A stretch of DNA of 64,000 nucleotides from Siniperca chuatsi (taxonomy: Eukaryota > Chordata > Actinopteri > Centrarchiformes > Sinipercidae): NCBI RefSeq assembly GCF_020085105.1, contig NC_058058.1, positions 6,936,175-7,000,174 of the forward strand. The letters run 5' to 3'. Shown piece by piece: positions 1-13,010 of this stretch. Within the stretch, counting starts at the first letter, position 1. Each line of letters opens with the position of its first letter. A program made the position numbers and the translations under genes. Under the pieces are notes generated by a model that searched no databases, was not told the origin of the DNA, and was given only the letters and a program-made list of their open reading frames with translations.

Positions 1-166
1 TGTGTTTGGTGGTGAGTACCACCAGGATGACCATAACATTGCCAACGATTCCTAAAACACAAATCAGGAAAAGCAGCGAACTACTGATGACTTTGTACTG
101 GATACTGTATTCCGTCCAGTTCCCCAGAGTGTGGTTCAGCTCCGGAGCTGTTGTGAAGGTTTCCAT
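1..166 (-). CDS. trhr: Thyrotropin-releasing hormone receptor, N-terminal fragment (5' part of first coding exon)
   Basis: The minus strand reads from an ATG at 166 without a stop to the window edge: 55 complete codons, cut off after Thr-Lys-His. The translation has an extracellular N-terminus with two N-glycosylation sequons (NHT at residue 11, NWT at residue 16) and a first transmembrane helix with the class A GPCR signature GIVGNVMVILVV (conserved Asn at residue 43), followed by the start of intracellular loop 1 (TTKH). TRH receptors have nearly the same stretch, GLGIVGNIMVVLVV then a Thr-Lys-His-Met-Arg-Thr loop, preceded by a Glu-Tyr. TRHR is a Gq-coupled receptor for the hypothalamic tripeptide TRH at the plasma membrane. 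Proximity to tmem74 and eif3e, as in human 8q23, supports TRHR over another peptide GPCR. Which teleost TRHR paralogue it is cannot be told from 55 residues. The rest of the gene lies to the left of the window. Confidence 0.85.
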   Translation of the reverse strand, partial: METFTTAPELNHTLGNWTEYSIQYKVISSSLLFLICVLGIVGNVMVILVVLTTKH

Positions 167-3100
167 CTTGTTGTTTTAACTCAAATATCGAGTGACACCG
201 AGAGCGAAAAGTGGCTGATGGTATGCCACTGGCGGTTCAGCGGTATATGCCGATCCTAGAGTGGTACGCCGCTCTGTTTCACCGGCGCATCCCGTTTCCT
301 ACCTGCAGGTGCCGCTTAACAGTGCTAAGCCTGTCACACCAGTACCGCCCCCTGATGCATATGCAAATGTGATGCCAATGAGATAGTTTCCCAAGCACTG
401 CCGTAAATGGATATTTCTTTCTTTCTTTATAAACAAAGGAATGTATAAGTTTCTGCCCTTGTCCTGTTGTTGTGATATTTGCGATATGCTTTTGAAATGA
501 GAGTAAAGTAACAGAAATTTAGAGCGGACCAACCAAACAATACTTTGGCTGAAACACTGCTTGTTTTTGCCATGTTTCATTTATTAGCTGAACGCAATCA
601 CACATTATACAATGCTCCACGTCGCGGATCATTTACCAGGCATGTATGGCATATTTATTATTCACCATAAATACAGTTACATCGTGCAAAAGCCGATACC
701 GGCATAGATGTGATTCTTACTGCCATCACCGTGTGCCGGTAGAAATCGGTTTATGCCGCTGGATCGGTGTGAAATGGCCTAATCAGGGCCACTGATGAGA
801 GTAAGATTTAAAATCAGAGACACATTTTCAAAGAGTTTCATAACAACATAATTCCGACTGAAAAATGTTGACAGCTCTGGGTATTGTGGCTGTTAAATGC
901 TGTGAATGAGTTAGCAAATGTCTGTAGTGCCCCCTCTTGGTACATATAGGAACCTGCCTCTGTAGATTCACACCAATGTTGTAATTTACAGTAAGACTAG
1001 GTTATATGGTGTAATCAATACTACACATATTGTCATTTCAGACTATCTGAAGATAGATCATAGTGAGAAAATCTCTGCGCTGCTGCAAATATCGGAGAAA
1101 AAACTAGACTTTGCAGCCGGTTTGTTGCTTCCTGACGCACCAAACAGGTTTTACGCGCGATAAAAGCGAGAGATCAATCAACTCTGCGAGTCTGTAAAAG
1201 TGTATATCGATCTCACAAATGTACCCAGCCGTGTGCTGCATATTAGACCATCATAATGTGACAAAGAGCTGCTCGGACTCTGGTGTAATTCCGCGGTCGT
1301 GTTGTGCGTAAAACGCGTCGCGTAGCTGTGTTCTCGTCAGAACAATCTGTGTCCGTCAGACAGATGGCGGTTTGGTTTTGAGCCTTGCTTTTGGCACCAG
1401 CTCTCATTACGCAGGCGAGGGGATTAGCCCATCATTACATTTCCGACACCAGACCTCCCCCATCAACAAAGCTGCTCAAATTCCAAAATGTAACAACATA
1501 TTTGCGTCTTTCTGTTATTCTGATATGGTTATTGCATTACTTACAGAAGGCTGCAGAATTCAGTGTTGGCGCTGCCTATAAAGATTGCTTAAACATGCAT
1601 GCGTGCTTGATGGTGCCTCTTATTCTGTCACTGTTCATGGATGTAGTCTTAGGACTGTTGATCTGCATCTTTAAAGCATTTTTTAACCTTAAAATCAGAA
1701 TTCAGTTTGTAAGATTTGTGTGTTTTTACAGGGCAGCCTCACCTCGGGTGACCAGCTCAACTCAACAGGCTGCTGCTTTAATAAAGGGAACTGCAGTCTC
1801 TGTAAGATGGAGCTGATTAATATTTGCATGCCTTTAGGTGAAGCTACAGGCAGTTTCTCATTTGGAATCTAACTTAAAAGTGGATGCTTGTTTGGAAGAT
1901 GGTGGAGAAGCCTGTACAGGCACTTTTGCAGGACTGTATTTGCAAAAAGAAGTGTCATAGCCAATATTTCAGAAATACTGAGGTCATGAGTGGAAGTTCA
2001 GCCCAACGCACCCCTTACCCCACAGAAAAGTTTGACCAGACCCTTAAAATTAAATGTTTATAGTTTCCTTAACATTTCATTCCCTACATGAAGAAAATAC
2101 TACGTTCTGCTGGAGAAATATTGAATCATTATTATCCAAGCCTTAAGTAGTCAAATTTAAACATGTGGAGCCTAAAAGAAATACTGGAATCAGCCTATAA
2201 AATACCTATAAAATACCAACCAACCAAGTCAACATACAAGTCCAAAGTCTCATAGTCCCAGAAATTTCCTGAGGGTATGACCTCAGTGTCCTCCGTGGCA
2301 GATACAGCCCTGGTTAAGATACAAAGAGGGTAATCAAGGAAAAAAGATTCGAGAACAGTGGAGATTTATGTGAAGTGTTAATTTGTTTAGCATTTTATTG
2401 TTTCACACTTTCAGTCTTATGAATATATAATAATATAATATATATGTTGTTACACCTTCTGACCATTTTTCACCATCAAATCTGACACACGTCTTTACAT
2501 TTTACTTTCAGCGGCTTTATTTCACTGTAATAACCAGCGTTGTTACACTAACAGTGTATGCACTCACTAAAACAACACACTTTGTTAACACTAAAATCTT
2601 CCTGACATAATGCACTTAAAGCAACATAAGTACCAACTGCCAAAATGTGAGCCTGTACTTCACACTTTACTGATGTTTTTGGTTAATTAAAGTACTAATT
2701 AGAGTTTTAGCACCTCACTAATGCCGCGATATGTCAGCACTGCCTGCTACTCTGTACATTTAATCAACTTATTTCATGTTGTGTTTCACTGAAAAGGAAG
2801 CTGTGAGCTCTTGAAGCTGAAAAATAAAGCAATACTTTATTGTAAAGCCAACATGAAAAGCACAAAAAGACAGATCTGCAGTGACCTGTTTTAACTGCCA
2901 TGCTGTCCAACAACATGGGAATCTGCAGTTGCCTGTTCTCTGCACAACACTGTGGAGGTGGGAAACTCTCCTCCTCACCAACTGTGCACATTCTCCAGGA
3001 AACTGAGCTGAGAATGCCGATGATCACGCCAACACACGCTTTATTCACACGATTGTGCCGTGAGCTCAGAAGCTGCCAGCCGTCCATCCCGAGCAACAGG

Positions 3101-4468
3101 TGGACGGGGACGACAGGGAATTACATAATAACCCCCCCCCCCCATTCCCATTATCTCCCAGCTATGATGAAAGAGCCAGTTTTAGTTCAATTTCTTGTAT
3201 CCATTTTTGTTCATCTGCTTTTTCGACATTAGTAGATACAAATCTGCTGTGATTATTAGGCTGATCTGTTTAATGCAGCAGGCCATTTAAAGGATTTTAA
3301 GTTTTTAAGGAAGATGGAGGTCAACTGTACTTGGAAAGGTTAACAATGTGGATTTCAGAAGCCATTTTTGTGCCAACTGGTGGATGGTAAAATGGCACAA
3401 AATAAGACTTTAGCCACCGGTCAGCCTTTTATCACTTGGTTACAAATATACAGAGTGAAAAGCTTCTGTTGTGTCCTCAACACAGCTCAAACAGGCTCTC
3501 TGCAAATCAGTTATCTTGTTTATATATTCATGCTGAAATCAATGGTAATTGTCAGAGACTCATTATTGTTGTTTTACATACACAGTTCCTGTTTAAACAC
3601 TTTTGCTTGATTACATTATTGAAATCATAGCAGCAGTGGCGGAAAGAAAAAGCAAAATCACTTGAAGAAAATGAGCGAAAGAGTTTTACTGCCACCCAAA
3701 GGACACACCTGACCAGTACCGAAACTGAGACTGAGAGGAACCTGAAAATTAGAATTTATACAAGACATTTCTATTAACTCAGTCACTGAATCATAAATTT
3801 ATATTTTTGACTTTCATTCAACAAACTTGAATCCAAAGAGACATTTTTGCCTTATTTTGACAGAGAGCAGTATAGAGGTGACAAGAAATGACTTCAACAT
3901 TAAGAGAGCAGCTCCACAAACATGTTGTGTGATGTTAGAGGTGCTGTCTTTGCTCTTAAATTAACATCAGGAAAGACGTGTAGACAAATAAAGACTACAC
4001 TATCTCGACTGAGTGAGATGAGTGACATTAGATTTGATTTGAAAAATAATTTATGAAAAATCACCGTTTTTCAGTTTGTATTAACGGGTGAATTTGTGGA
4101 ACAGTTGTAATGAATATGCATAGCACAATTTCTAAGTTTAATTTCTTTTTTAGGAAATGAGTAACATTTCGTATTATCCTACTTTTTGACATCCAATACA
4201 GTAGCTTCAGGCTACACCTTTTTGTTCTGAAGAAAAGTTGTTTGTTCTACTGTGCAGTTTTGTTTAGAGTTATTGCCTTTTTTCTTTTCTTTTAGGCCAA
4301 ATTATTTGTATAATTATCTACAAACTAAAATAAATTTCAGATTTCAGACTGAAAAAACTGAAATGTGTAGAATCCAGATGGTGTAGTCGGCTACATTTAC
4401 CCACTACATGTAACTGACCCGACTCCTTCCTCCTATTTGTCCTATTTGTATTTCTGCTGTAAAGCTAT
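167..4468. other. Intergenic/5' flank of trhr, no recognisable gene
   Basis: This divergent flank upstream of trhr is mostly A/T-rich. I see no open frame with family features. It carries a C12 homopolymer near 3132-3143. Some part of 167-1400 could hold the trhr promoter and 5' UTR exons, but I could not place a TSS. Confidence 0.4.
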
Positions 4469-4700
4469 AGGTGGTGGAAGTGTTCAGATCCTTTATTTAT
4501 TTGAAAGTACTAATATCGCACTATAAAAATACTTCATTACAAGTAAAACTTCTGGATTCAAAAGTATATGTACTTGTACTTAAAATATCAAAAGTGAAAG
4601 CACTCATAATGCAAAATTGCTTATTTGATGGTGTTTTATTTTATACATTATATATGATTGAGTCTTGCAAACCTCATCTTTATTAAAACAAGTAAGATAA
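4469..4700 (-). mobile_element. Truncated hAT-like MITE (family A)
   Basis: It begins with GGTGGTGGAAG and continues with the same text as the copies at 6677, 8080, 26561 and 48299, for example 'gtactaatatcgcac' followed by 'acttgtacttaaaat'. The second terminus is missing. Orientation is set opposite to the copies at 8080 and 26561. Confidence 0.55.
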
Positions 4701-5129
4701 ATCTGTTGTTGCAGTTAGGATATTTTTATTTTTAATTTAAATCAACTTGTTTAAAAATGCTCTTGAAATGAAGGAATTTCTGTAGCTTGAAAGAAGAAAC
4801 AATAAGGCAGTTTGCTACACTAGAATTATTATTATTATTAATTATTATTCAATTTTAGAAAATACTTGAAACAAGTTCATTGGCATTAAAAACAGGTTGG
4901 AATATTTTTACAGCACTGGCAGATTTTGCCACTTTTTAAAAAACAAAATAAGACATTAAGGACTTGAAGGATATTTCAGTGAATCAGTGTTGCACTTCCA
5001 TAATACTGGAGGACTTGTGAAGGACAGATCTAAAAAAACAAAGAATGGTCCGAATCCCTGCAGCAGAGGGCGCCATATCATGATGTTTGTCACTTGTATG
5101 AGTCAAGCTCCAAAAACACTGAATCCCAC

Positions 5130-5320
5130 AATTCCCATAATGCAACTCGATAGTGACTCTCAATAGACCCTTTCTGCTTGGTCTTTCAAACTGCACTCTC
5201 CAAGTTTGTAACGCAGGCTTTCTGTAAAAGAAAACTGGGGGGTCTCCAAGCTGAAATAACCCTGGTGATGTCACAGTGACATCACCAGGGTTAATTTCTC
5301 AGAGTAGACAAAGCTCATCC
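5130..5320. repeat. Short palindromic repeat element with a perfect 17-bp-arm hairpin
   Basis: At 5258-5292 the sequence reads AACCCTGGTGATGTCAC, one A, then its exact reverse complement. The flanks continue the symmetry imperfectly (CTGAAAT on the left, AATTTCTCAG on the right). Each arm contains a CRE-like TGATGTCA/TGACATCA. It looks like the centre of a fold-back MITE rather than a gene element. Confidence 0.6.
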
Positions 5321-6676
5321 AGAGCCACAGGACACATACAGCTGTTTTCACAGGCTGCCTAGTACTCCTCATGAGTAATAATCTTTAAAATTCTGTCAGT
5401 TCAGTCAGTGCAGGAGAACCGATGGTGTATAATTCTGTTTCTGTCAGATATATTTTTAGAAAGAGAACAGAGGAGACAAATTTGCAGAAATGCAACAGAT
5501 TATGCTCTGCTTGGTTTTAACCTGAAGACAGCAGGGGGAACATGTGTGGCTTCAGAGCTGGAGGACTTGACAGCGTCTGGGCCCATTACCTTTGACGATA
5601 ACAAAAACCGTCAGTGCCATGTTTCTGCTGCAGTTCACTAACGTTCAATACAAATACTACTTAGGTCTGACAAAATGCCATAAAATATGGCAGCAGAGGA
5701 AAGATTATGATATCCTCTGCAGGTACCTCATGAATATGGATAGACTGAGCCTGATGATGTTTTGCACCATGTATGCCTATAACATATATATCAGTGAGTC
5801 TGTATCTCTTCCCAAAAACCATAAAATGTGTCAATTCCTTTGAGTTACACTGCTGTTACACACTGTGCACAGCAATTGAACACATAAACATACTCTATAC
5901 TCTATATTGTGTAATAAATCCAAAAATAACCTTTTGTTGGGAAAAAAAGATTGCTTTTGCATTTCTCCAGACATACACTGTTATGCTTAATAACTCACCA
6001 AAAGCATAACGGTATTTTAAAATGTAAAATGACCTTTGGCCGTTCTGATTTACTGAGATGGTGGCAGGTCATTTTAAAGGAAATCAGTCCGAGTCAATGT
6101 GGCTGTCAACCTCACACACACACACACATACAGGCCCATGACTCAAGGTTGGTCATAAACAAACTGCTCGCTGCTTCGACCCTGACCTCCTCAATTAATG
6201 GTAAGTACACTATGGGGTCCAGTCCATAACCTCTACTGACAGAACGCATCACTCCTGACAGCTCTCTGTCTTATTCACCACCCAGCACCTGTTTCCTCAC
6301 AGTCTGAGCTTTTACTGTTCCTGTGCACAGCATGCACGCCGACAGTTGTGCATAAACATCAGGGAAGCCTGATTGTGCTCACGACAACAGCAGAAGGCTG
6401 AGTTTGTTCGGGACAGTTGTTCAGTTGCCATTGTGCAGAGTCTGATACTTTGACCTGTTAGAGGGATGCCAAATGGTTGCTGTTGTGACTGGATTAAAAT
6501 ATCTGTGGTGAACCTCAAGTGTCTGTATGTCTGTACATATTTTGTACTTCTGTAACACTTTACAGTAAGGGATATCATTGTATTGAATTTGTAAGTTGTC
6601 ATTTATAAGTTTATGAAGTCAAATGTTTACAAGTTGTCACAAAATGTGAGATTGTTTCCTCAACTGCTGTTTTCAA

Positions 6677-7182
6677 CAGTGGTGGAAGAAGTAGCAATAC
6701 TACAGTGTAAAAAAACTCCTGCATTCAAAATCCTACTTAAGTAAAAGTACAAAAGTATTAGCATCAAAATATATTGAAAGTACCAAGTACTCATTATGCA
6801 GAATGGCACATTTCAGAATAATGTATATATTATATTATTGGATTATGACTAGTGATCACATGGACATCACTTTAATGTTGCAGCTGGTAAAGGTGGAACT
6901 GATTTTAACCACTTTATATACTGCTGGGTAGCTTAATCTATAATTACACATCATAATTTATCAGTTGATTCATATTTTATATTATTAATCTGAATCTGCA
7001 AAGTAATTAGTAACTAAAGTTGTCAAATAAATTAAGTGGAATAAAAAGTACAATATGTCCCTCTGAGATGTAGTGGAGCAGAAGTATAATAAAACAGAAA
7101 TACTCAAGTAAAGTACAAGTACCTCAAAATTGTACTTAAGTACAGTAATTGAGTACATTTATTTAGTTACATTCCACCACTG
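6677..7182 (-). mobile_element. Complete non-autonomous hAT-like MITE (family A)
   Basis: The termini are CAGTGGTGGAA on the left and TTCCACCACTG on the right, a matching inverted pair. The flanks carry a near-perfect 8-bp target duplication, gttttcaa (6669-6676) and gtttacaa (7183-7190), 7 of 8 identical. An 8-bp duplication with CAG..CTG ends is the hAT superfamily pattern. There is no transposase. The body is made of 'taagtaaaagtac'-type text shared with four other copies in the window, and this copy is inverted relative to those at 8080, 26561 and 48299. Confidence 0.75.
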
Positions 7183-7524
7183 GTTTACAAGGTCAAGAAT
7201 GAACTTTGAACCCTCAGCTTTTAAGACAGCATGGACAAGAAGTTCTTAAAGAGCTCCAAAAAAAAAAAACATGGAAATTTGAACAAAAGTGATATGATCG
7301 AAAGCTCCAGAACAGCTACTAAATGGACATTGTAGTGAGATTGTCGCTTGAGACTTTGGTGATTCCCACTTTACAACAAGCCATCAACTCTACAGTTGTT
7401 CCAGTATAATAAATGTTATAAATGTAAGTTTTTGGATGTTTCCTTGCTGAAACAGTCAAGTGGTCCATAAAGTTAATCAAGTTGTCAGACTGAAGCTGTA
7501 AAAGTAAATAATAATATACAGCAG

Positions 7525-7645
7525 TGAGGCAAATAGCAGCCCAAGGGCCAAATCTGGCCCTTCAACAAAAACATTTGGCCCCCCTGACGAAAGCTGACAT
7601 ACTTTACATCAAAATGTTAACATTTTTTATTCTGTAGATAACAAT
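7525..7645. repeat. Possible dispersed repeat fragment (GGGCCAAATCTGGCCC type)
   Basis: The short stretch 'gggccaaatctggccctt' followed by 'ttggcccccctg' resembles a motif I associate with old hAT-derived repeats in vertebrates. Its boundaries are not defined. Confidence 0.3.
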
Positions 7646-8079
7646 GTAAATACAAGGCTGATGTAAATTTAAATAAATATGAAATGAAATGTAATAAACT
7701 TGATAAAGATTAATAACACAAAGAAATAATATAATTTACTTAAATTTAAATGAAGTGCTGTGTGAATCCATTGTATTAATTTCACAGATTCAGTCAGTTT
7801 GACCAAAACAGATTTGTGTCTCACAAACACAAACAGGTGGCAGTCACCATCACGGCAACATCACTGGGGTTCATCATGTGTGGATAACCAGTCAGTGGTG
7901 TCTCTGGTCATGTTGTGCAACTCAGAACATACATTTGCATATAAGTTATTTTTCTCCAAATGAGTTTTAATAGAAGCTGCTGTAACTCTGTTAGCCCTGC
8001 TTACTAATGGGAAAGATAAAGTCCTAAAACAGTTTTCTGAATCATTTTCTTCTTAAATGATTTAAAATTAATAAACAAA

Positions 8080-8697
8080 CAGTGACAGAATGAAACTAAG
8101 TACATTTACCCAAGTACTGTAATTAAGTACAAATTCAAGGTACTTGTACTTTCCTTGAGTTTTTCCATTTTCTGCTACTTTATATTTCTACTCCACCACA
8201 TCTCAGAGGCAAATATTGTACTTTTTACTACATTTGTCTGACAGCTTTAGTTCCTTTTCAGATGACAATTTTTCATACCCTTTCTGTCCAGTGAAAACCA
8301 CGTATCTCCATATTTGGTGATTTTGAATTAAAATTTTTCTGATGAACTGAAGGAGGAAGTGTTCCTCTCTGGGTCAAGAAAATTCTCCTATTGTTTAAGA
8401 TAAATAAACTATTTAAAAACCCTTGTTGGTTTAGCTGGAAAATGCATCGTCACAAAGCTGAAAACATCTACAGCAGTAAAATGCAACATACACATTAAAG
8501 CAGCAGTAATATTGATCCTGAAACATCATATAGAATAGTAAAATAGTACTTTTACTTTTGATACTTGAAGTACATTTTGCTGATAATACTTACATACATA
8601 AGGTTTTGAATGCAGGACTTTAGTGGAGTATTTTCAGTGTGATATTAGTACTTTTACTTAAGATCAGTAAAGGATCTGAATACTTCCTCCACCACTG
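8080..8697 (+). mobile_element. Complete hAT-like MITE (family A), diverged left end
   Basis: The body 'aagtacatttacccaagtac' near the left end and the right end CCTCCACCACTG match family A. The left end is CAGTGACAGAA, diverged from CAGTGGTGGAA. The flanks carry an 8-bp duplication TAAACAAA (8072-8079) and TGAACAAA (8698-8705), 7 of 8 identical. There is no coding capacity. Confidence 0.7.
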
Positions 8698-8705
8698 TGA
8701 ACAAA

Positions 8706-11240
8706 CAAAACATACTGAAGACATATAGACCTGTGTTTCCACTGAGCTTGTACAGTGTTGACCTCCCAAATGAACAATGTTTAAAAAATCTGGTTGAATC
8801 TATTTGCTGACCCCTAAAATACAAAATGTACATTCAAGTTATCTGCTTGATTGATGACATTTCACTCTGCTAGAATACCAGCAAATATCAGGTGAGATGA
8901 GACGCATTAACACTCATGACACTGTAGATCCTAGTCTTCTTTAGTGTAGTTTGAGGTCAAAAACATGTGGAAAGTTACACATTTCAGCATTAAATCTGGT
9001 CTCATAACCTGGCAACTTAGAGTTCTTTATAGTTATAATGTATACGCTGTTATATAATTTATATAACAGCTTATTCACATGTCAAAGCTGATGTTAAAGG
9101 AATAAATTGGACATGTTTTACACTCATCATAACTCATTATAAGCTGGTACTCCCACTTTAATTTCACACTGTCCTGGTTTTGAAACAGGATTTGTCTGAA
9201 TTCTACAAAACTGCAAGCCAATAAAAACCTCTCAGAAATATGATGCAGCAACTGTTCAGACAATCTGGCGCAAGAACAACAACACACACACAGTTTGGCC
9301 CGGTTTCTCCTGTGCAAGCTGAAACAAAACTGCCCTCCTCGGACAGATTTTCAACCAGCAACTGCAGTTGAAAGTTCACTTATGCTGCTCTCAAAACGCA
9401 GACATTTAATCAGGAAGGCATCCAATAATTGATGGGTAAACTCATGCGTGTTTGTTTGTGGACTGAGATGGAGATGTTTTGTCCTAGATGGATTATAAGT
9501 AAAGTGGGGATGAGAGGAAGTGGGAGTACGCTGCCGCGCGCTACTAAATTGTCCATAAATGTCCTGCAGGAAAATTCATTGTCCTGCATAATACCTACAT
9601 AATTCCTAAAGGACTCCATTACTACTGAAACATATTACTGAGGGACGTTTTATATTCCTAAAGGTTTGTTTTTTTTGTAATTCAAACAAATTGTCAGGAT
9701 CATTTTTATGCAAAGTTTCCAGGTTTCTGTTTTTTTCTGCTAAATTAAAAATCATTACCACGTGCAAAAATACATATACTACAGAATTATCACATTGCAG
9801 TGTAAACTATTGTACATTCAAATCCAGACTGTGATGCATTCAGAGCTGAATTTGCAAACATATATCAATCTTTGTCAAAAGTCTGGGCTCTGGCTAGGTG
9901 ACACCTAGCATTTTTGTATCATAAACTATACCAGAGGATAAGCACAAACCTGAGGATAAGCATACAGAACGAAGTGGTTTGACATGGTTTGTGAATTGTG
10001 TGGTTAAATGATCAAACATTAAGGGTCTTTTTAGAATGAGTTATTGTTTATTGTACAAAGGGCTATTAATCATTCAGATATGATAATCAGTGTGCCTTCA
10101 GTCTCCTCTAGTGCACTGTCGCCTGTAGTTTAGCAGCACTCCTGCTGTCAGGGCAAATGTTTGTCTGATATCTGTGGTTGTTTTATGATTTTCCTGTTCA
10201 TCCAAAATATCCTTTAAGTTGTGCTGAGAGAGAAATCAGACTGCTCAGCTCAGCTTAGCATTGCAGCTTGACTCAGCTCTTATGCACCCTGCCTCTGGTT
10301 AGTGACCACGGGACACAAACAATCCAGCAGACATATGTGTGTTTATGCGTGTATGTGTGTTTATCCAGTCAAAGACATCCTCCCTGCCCTGATGAAAGGC
10401 CGTCTGACTCAGTTGTGTCTTCCCGTATGCCTGTTTTGCTGTGTCCTAGTCTAACCTTGAACCAGCGTCTTTGCCTCTGCTGCTGCTGGCTTCCCATCAG
10501 CTATTCTTAGCTTTACTTGTGCTCTGGCTTCACAGCAGATCCGTCAGTGTAAAATGCCACACTTGGCCGGATGGTGCAAATAAAACGGGCCTGCTGGTTG
10601 GGAGCATCTCTGGAGGAAATAACAAATCACTTTAGATCGTAAACAACAGAGCAGCGGTGTTACTAGAAAAATATCTCATGGGAACAGTCTGGTGGTTTTC
10701 ATGGACTGAGATGGAGCAGGATATTTGCAGGCCCTCATCTCAATACGTCTCTCAGTGGTTAGTTTTAATTTCACTGCAGCGTTGCACTTAAAGTCATACT
10801 CAGACAGATGAATTTACCCTTTCTCTGTTTACTGCCTGGGGGATGTGGTTGCAAGGGGAGATTAGGTTACACACACTCACGTCCCAGGAGAACACATCAC
10901 TACCAAAACACTGTGCTGTCAGCCGCAGAGAGGCTCCAGCTGAATAACTGTGTGCTGCTTTGCTCAAGGGCACTGATGGCAGTTTCTGCATCTTTATTCC
11001 CCCTCTCAGTTTGTTTTCTTTTAAATCAGATAACTACAGTATATAAATATTTATGTGTTCAGAATTGATTTGTTCATGTTGACTTAGTACGATGAAATGT
11101 ATACTTACACCTTACATACATATACCTATTTTAAATTTTGGTTACACATTGGACCAATGAACCAACGTTTGGTCCTTGACCTCCAGCTGCAGTTTGGCAT
11201 GTGGGCCGTGTTACGTGCTGTGTTTTGGACTGATGACGGC
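8706..11240. other. Intergenic, no recognisable gene
   Basis: Plain A/T-rich intergenic DNA. Short open frames here (for example near 9075-9317 minus or 10268-10510 plus) have no family features, splice context or low-complexity-free composition suggesting a gene. A (TG)n stretch begins at about 11252. Confidence 0.4.
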
Positions 11241-11251
11241 GGCCCCTTCAG

Positions 11252-11254
11252 GCT

Positions 11255-11288
<34 letters not shown>

Positions 11289-11289
11289 T
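11252..11289. repeat. (TG)n microsatellite
   Basis: A run of alternating GT with two early interruptions. Such dinucleotide tracts are common in fish intergenic DNA. Confidence 0.9.
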
Positions 11290-11459
11290 TAGGTTATGAA
11301 AGTATGCGTGACTCTTTCTGACATGCCACGGTCATGGTTATGTATTACAGGCTGCTTTAGACAGGCCGGCAAGAACTGTAGTGGCATTAATGTTGCAGCA
11401 TCGTTTTCATATTATGGGTCAGTATTTCAAGAATAACAAATAATATTAGGAAACAATTT

Positions 11460-11880
11460 CCACCCTATTTACCATTTATAAGCAGTATACAAACATTTAA
11501 TAAATGGTTTATAACACTCTAATGTAGTTGTACACAACTATAAGGACATTTGTAAGTGTTACAGTATTTGTCAACAATGATAACTTCTCCTATGTAGACA
11601 TATTTTATAATTTTGCTCCTAATAAAGTCACAGTAAAGCAGTTTCTGTCTGCGGTGGTTAATTTTGATCTTCACATATTTTATAATGTTACAACTGTGTT
11701 TTACTATACTGTCATTCATTATCTGTTTATACACCAGCCTCCACTTATGCTCACAGGAGAAGTTTAGTTGTTGACAAATACATTAATAAACATTTATATC
11801 TGCTTACAAATGTATTATAATGTGTTATAAACCATTTATTAAATGTTTATATACTCATTATAAATGCTAAATAGGGGGAC
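11460..11880. mobile_element. Fold-back (inverted-repeat) MITE
   Basis: The left arm at about 11463-11518, 'catttaataaatggtttata' with flanks, is the near-exact reverse complement of the right arm at about 11821-11876, 'tataaaccatttattaaatg'. A second inner pair, 'tatttgtcaacaa' near 11562 and 'ttgttgacaaata' near 11768, continues the symmetry, so the arms are over 100 bp. No transposase was seen. Superfamily is not assigned. Confidence 0.75.
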
Positions 11881-12774
11881 TAAAAGTAAAATATTATAAT
11901 AGATTACGATTGGTAGGTACTAATATTTACACTATCTCTTAGGATGATGTTACATGGAGGCTTTTATCTTGTCTGTGTTGCACTGTTACACTTTACAAAT
12001 ATTAGATTTGAGCTCACCAATATCTTCTGACATGCACACCCTGATTTTTATTCAGTCTGTAGTTTTACAAATGTTTATTCATGTTGTTTGAAAGCCTGGC
12101 TAGTTTTCTTAAAACGCTAAACACAAAATGCAACATAATTTCTTGCAAAATGTAAACGTTACATTAAAAACTATATTATGACATCTCAACATTGAATTTT
12201 TGCAACAAAAGCCACATGATTATATTATATGCTTACCAACTGTCTACATCTGTCTTCAGTAGGTTCACCTTCAGTGTTGCATCACACACACTGTTCTGTA
12301 CTGACACAGGCTGCCTTAAACACACAACTAGAAAACTGTTTATTTTTCCGAAACACTGTATTGTAAAGTGCTGCACATACTGTACAAAACACAACGCTGT
12401 AGGACAAATTTTCCCTAAACAATGAATAGACTGTGGGCTGCGTGTACAGTACAGCAAAGAAAGAGAGAAACTTTGACAGTTAAATATTGCCCGGAGTAGC
12501 GTATCAAACCTTGGTTATCGCCCACATCAGTTGCAGCACATGCAGCTGTTTTCGTAAACATACTTTTGTATGGGAAAGTGTATGGAAAATATGGCAGGAG
12601 ATACTGTAAATTCTGGATGCTCTATGAACCAGCTGTAGAAAACTTACAGATGATGATAGGCCAACTGCTCTATGCAATTTCTTACAACAGTGTTGTGCAG
12701 TGTGTCCAAATATGACAATATAGGCAGTACTGTGGGGAGCCATGATGCCATGATGATGTATGCACCACTGGCAC

Positions 12775-13010
12775 TACTACTGGTGTGTGGACACCTGAAG
12801 ATTACACCTGTGTGATTGTTGAACATCTCATGCCAAACCATGGGCATTAAAATGTTGCTATAACAGCCTCAGCTTTGTCTTTGAATACTATTGTTTAAAA
12901 TGTTATTATATGCTGTAGCATTAAGATTTCCCTTTAGAACAAAGAGGCCTAGACCAAATCATAAAAACAGCCCACGACCAAAAGTATATGGACAAGAGTG
13001 TGCACATACT
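12775..13010. mobile_element. Deleted Tc1/mariner-like remnant
   Basis: Ordered landmarks match a repeat I know from many fish: 'tgtggacacctga' at the left, 'ccatgggcattaa', 'gctataacagcctcag', 'gctgtagcattaagatttcc', 'ggcctaga' and finally 'accaaaagtatatggaca', the partner of the opening TGTGGACA end. The transposase body is missing, so this is an internally deleted non-autonomous copy. The superfamily call is from memory and not confirmed by a search. Confidence 0.5.

Noticed and set aside
1385..1816. 143-codon plus frame
   Set aside because: No domain, no conserved motif, no splice context, overlaps another frame equally open.
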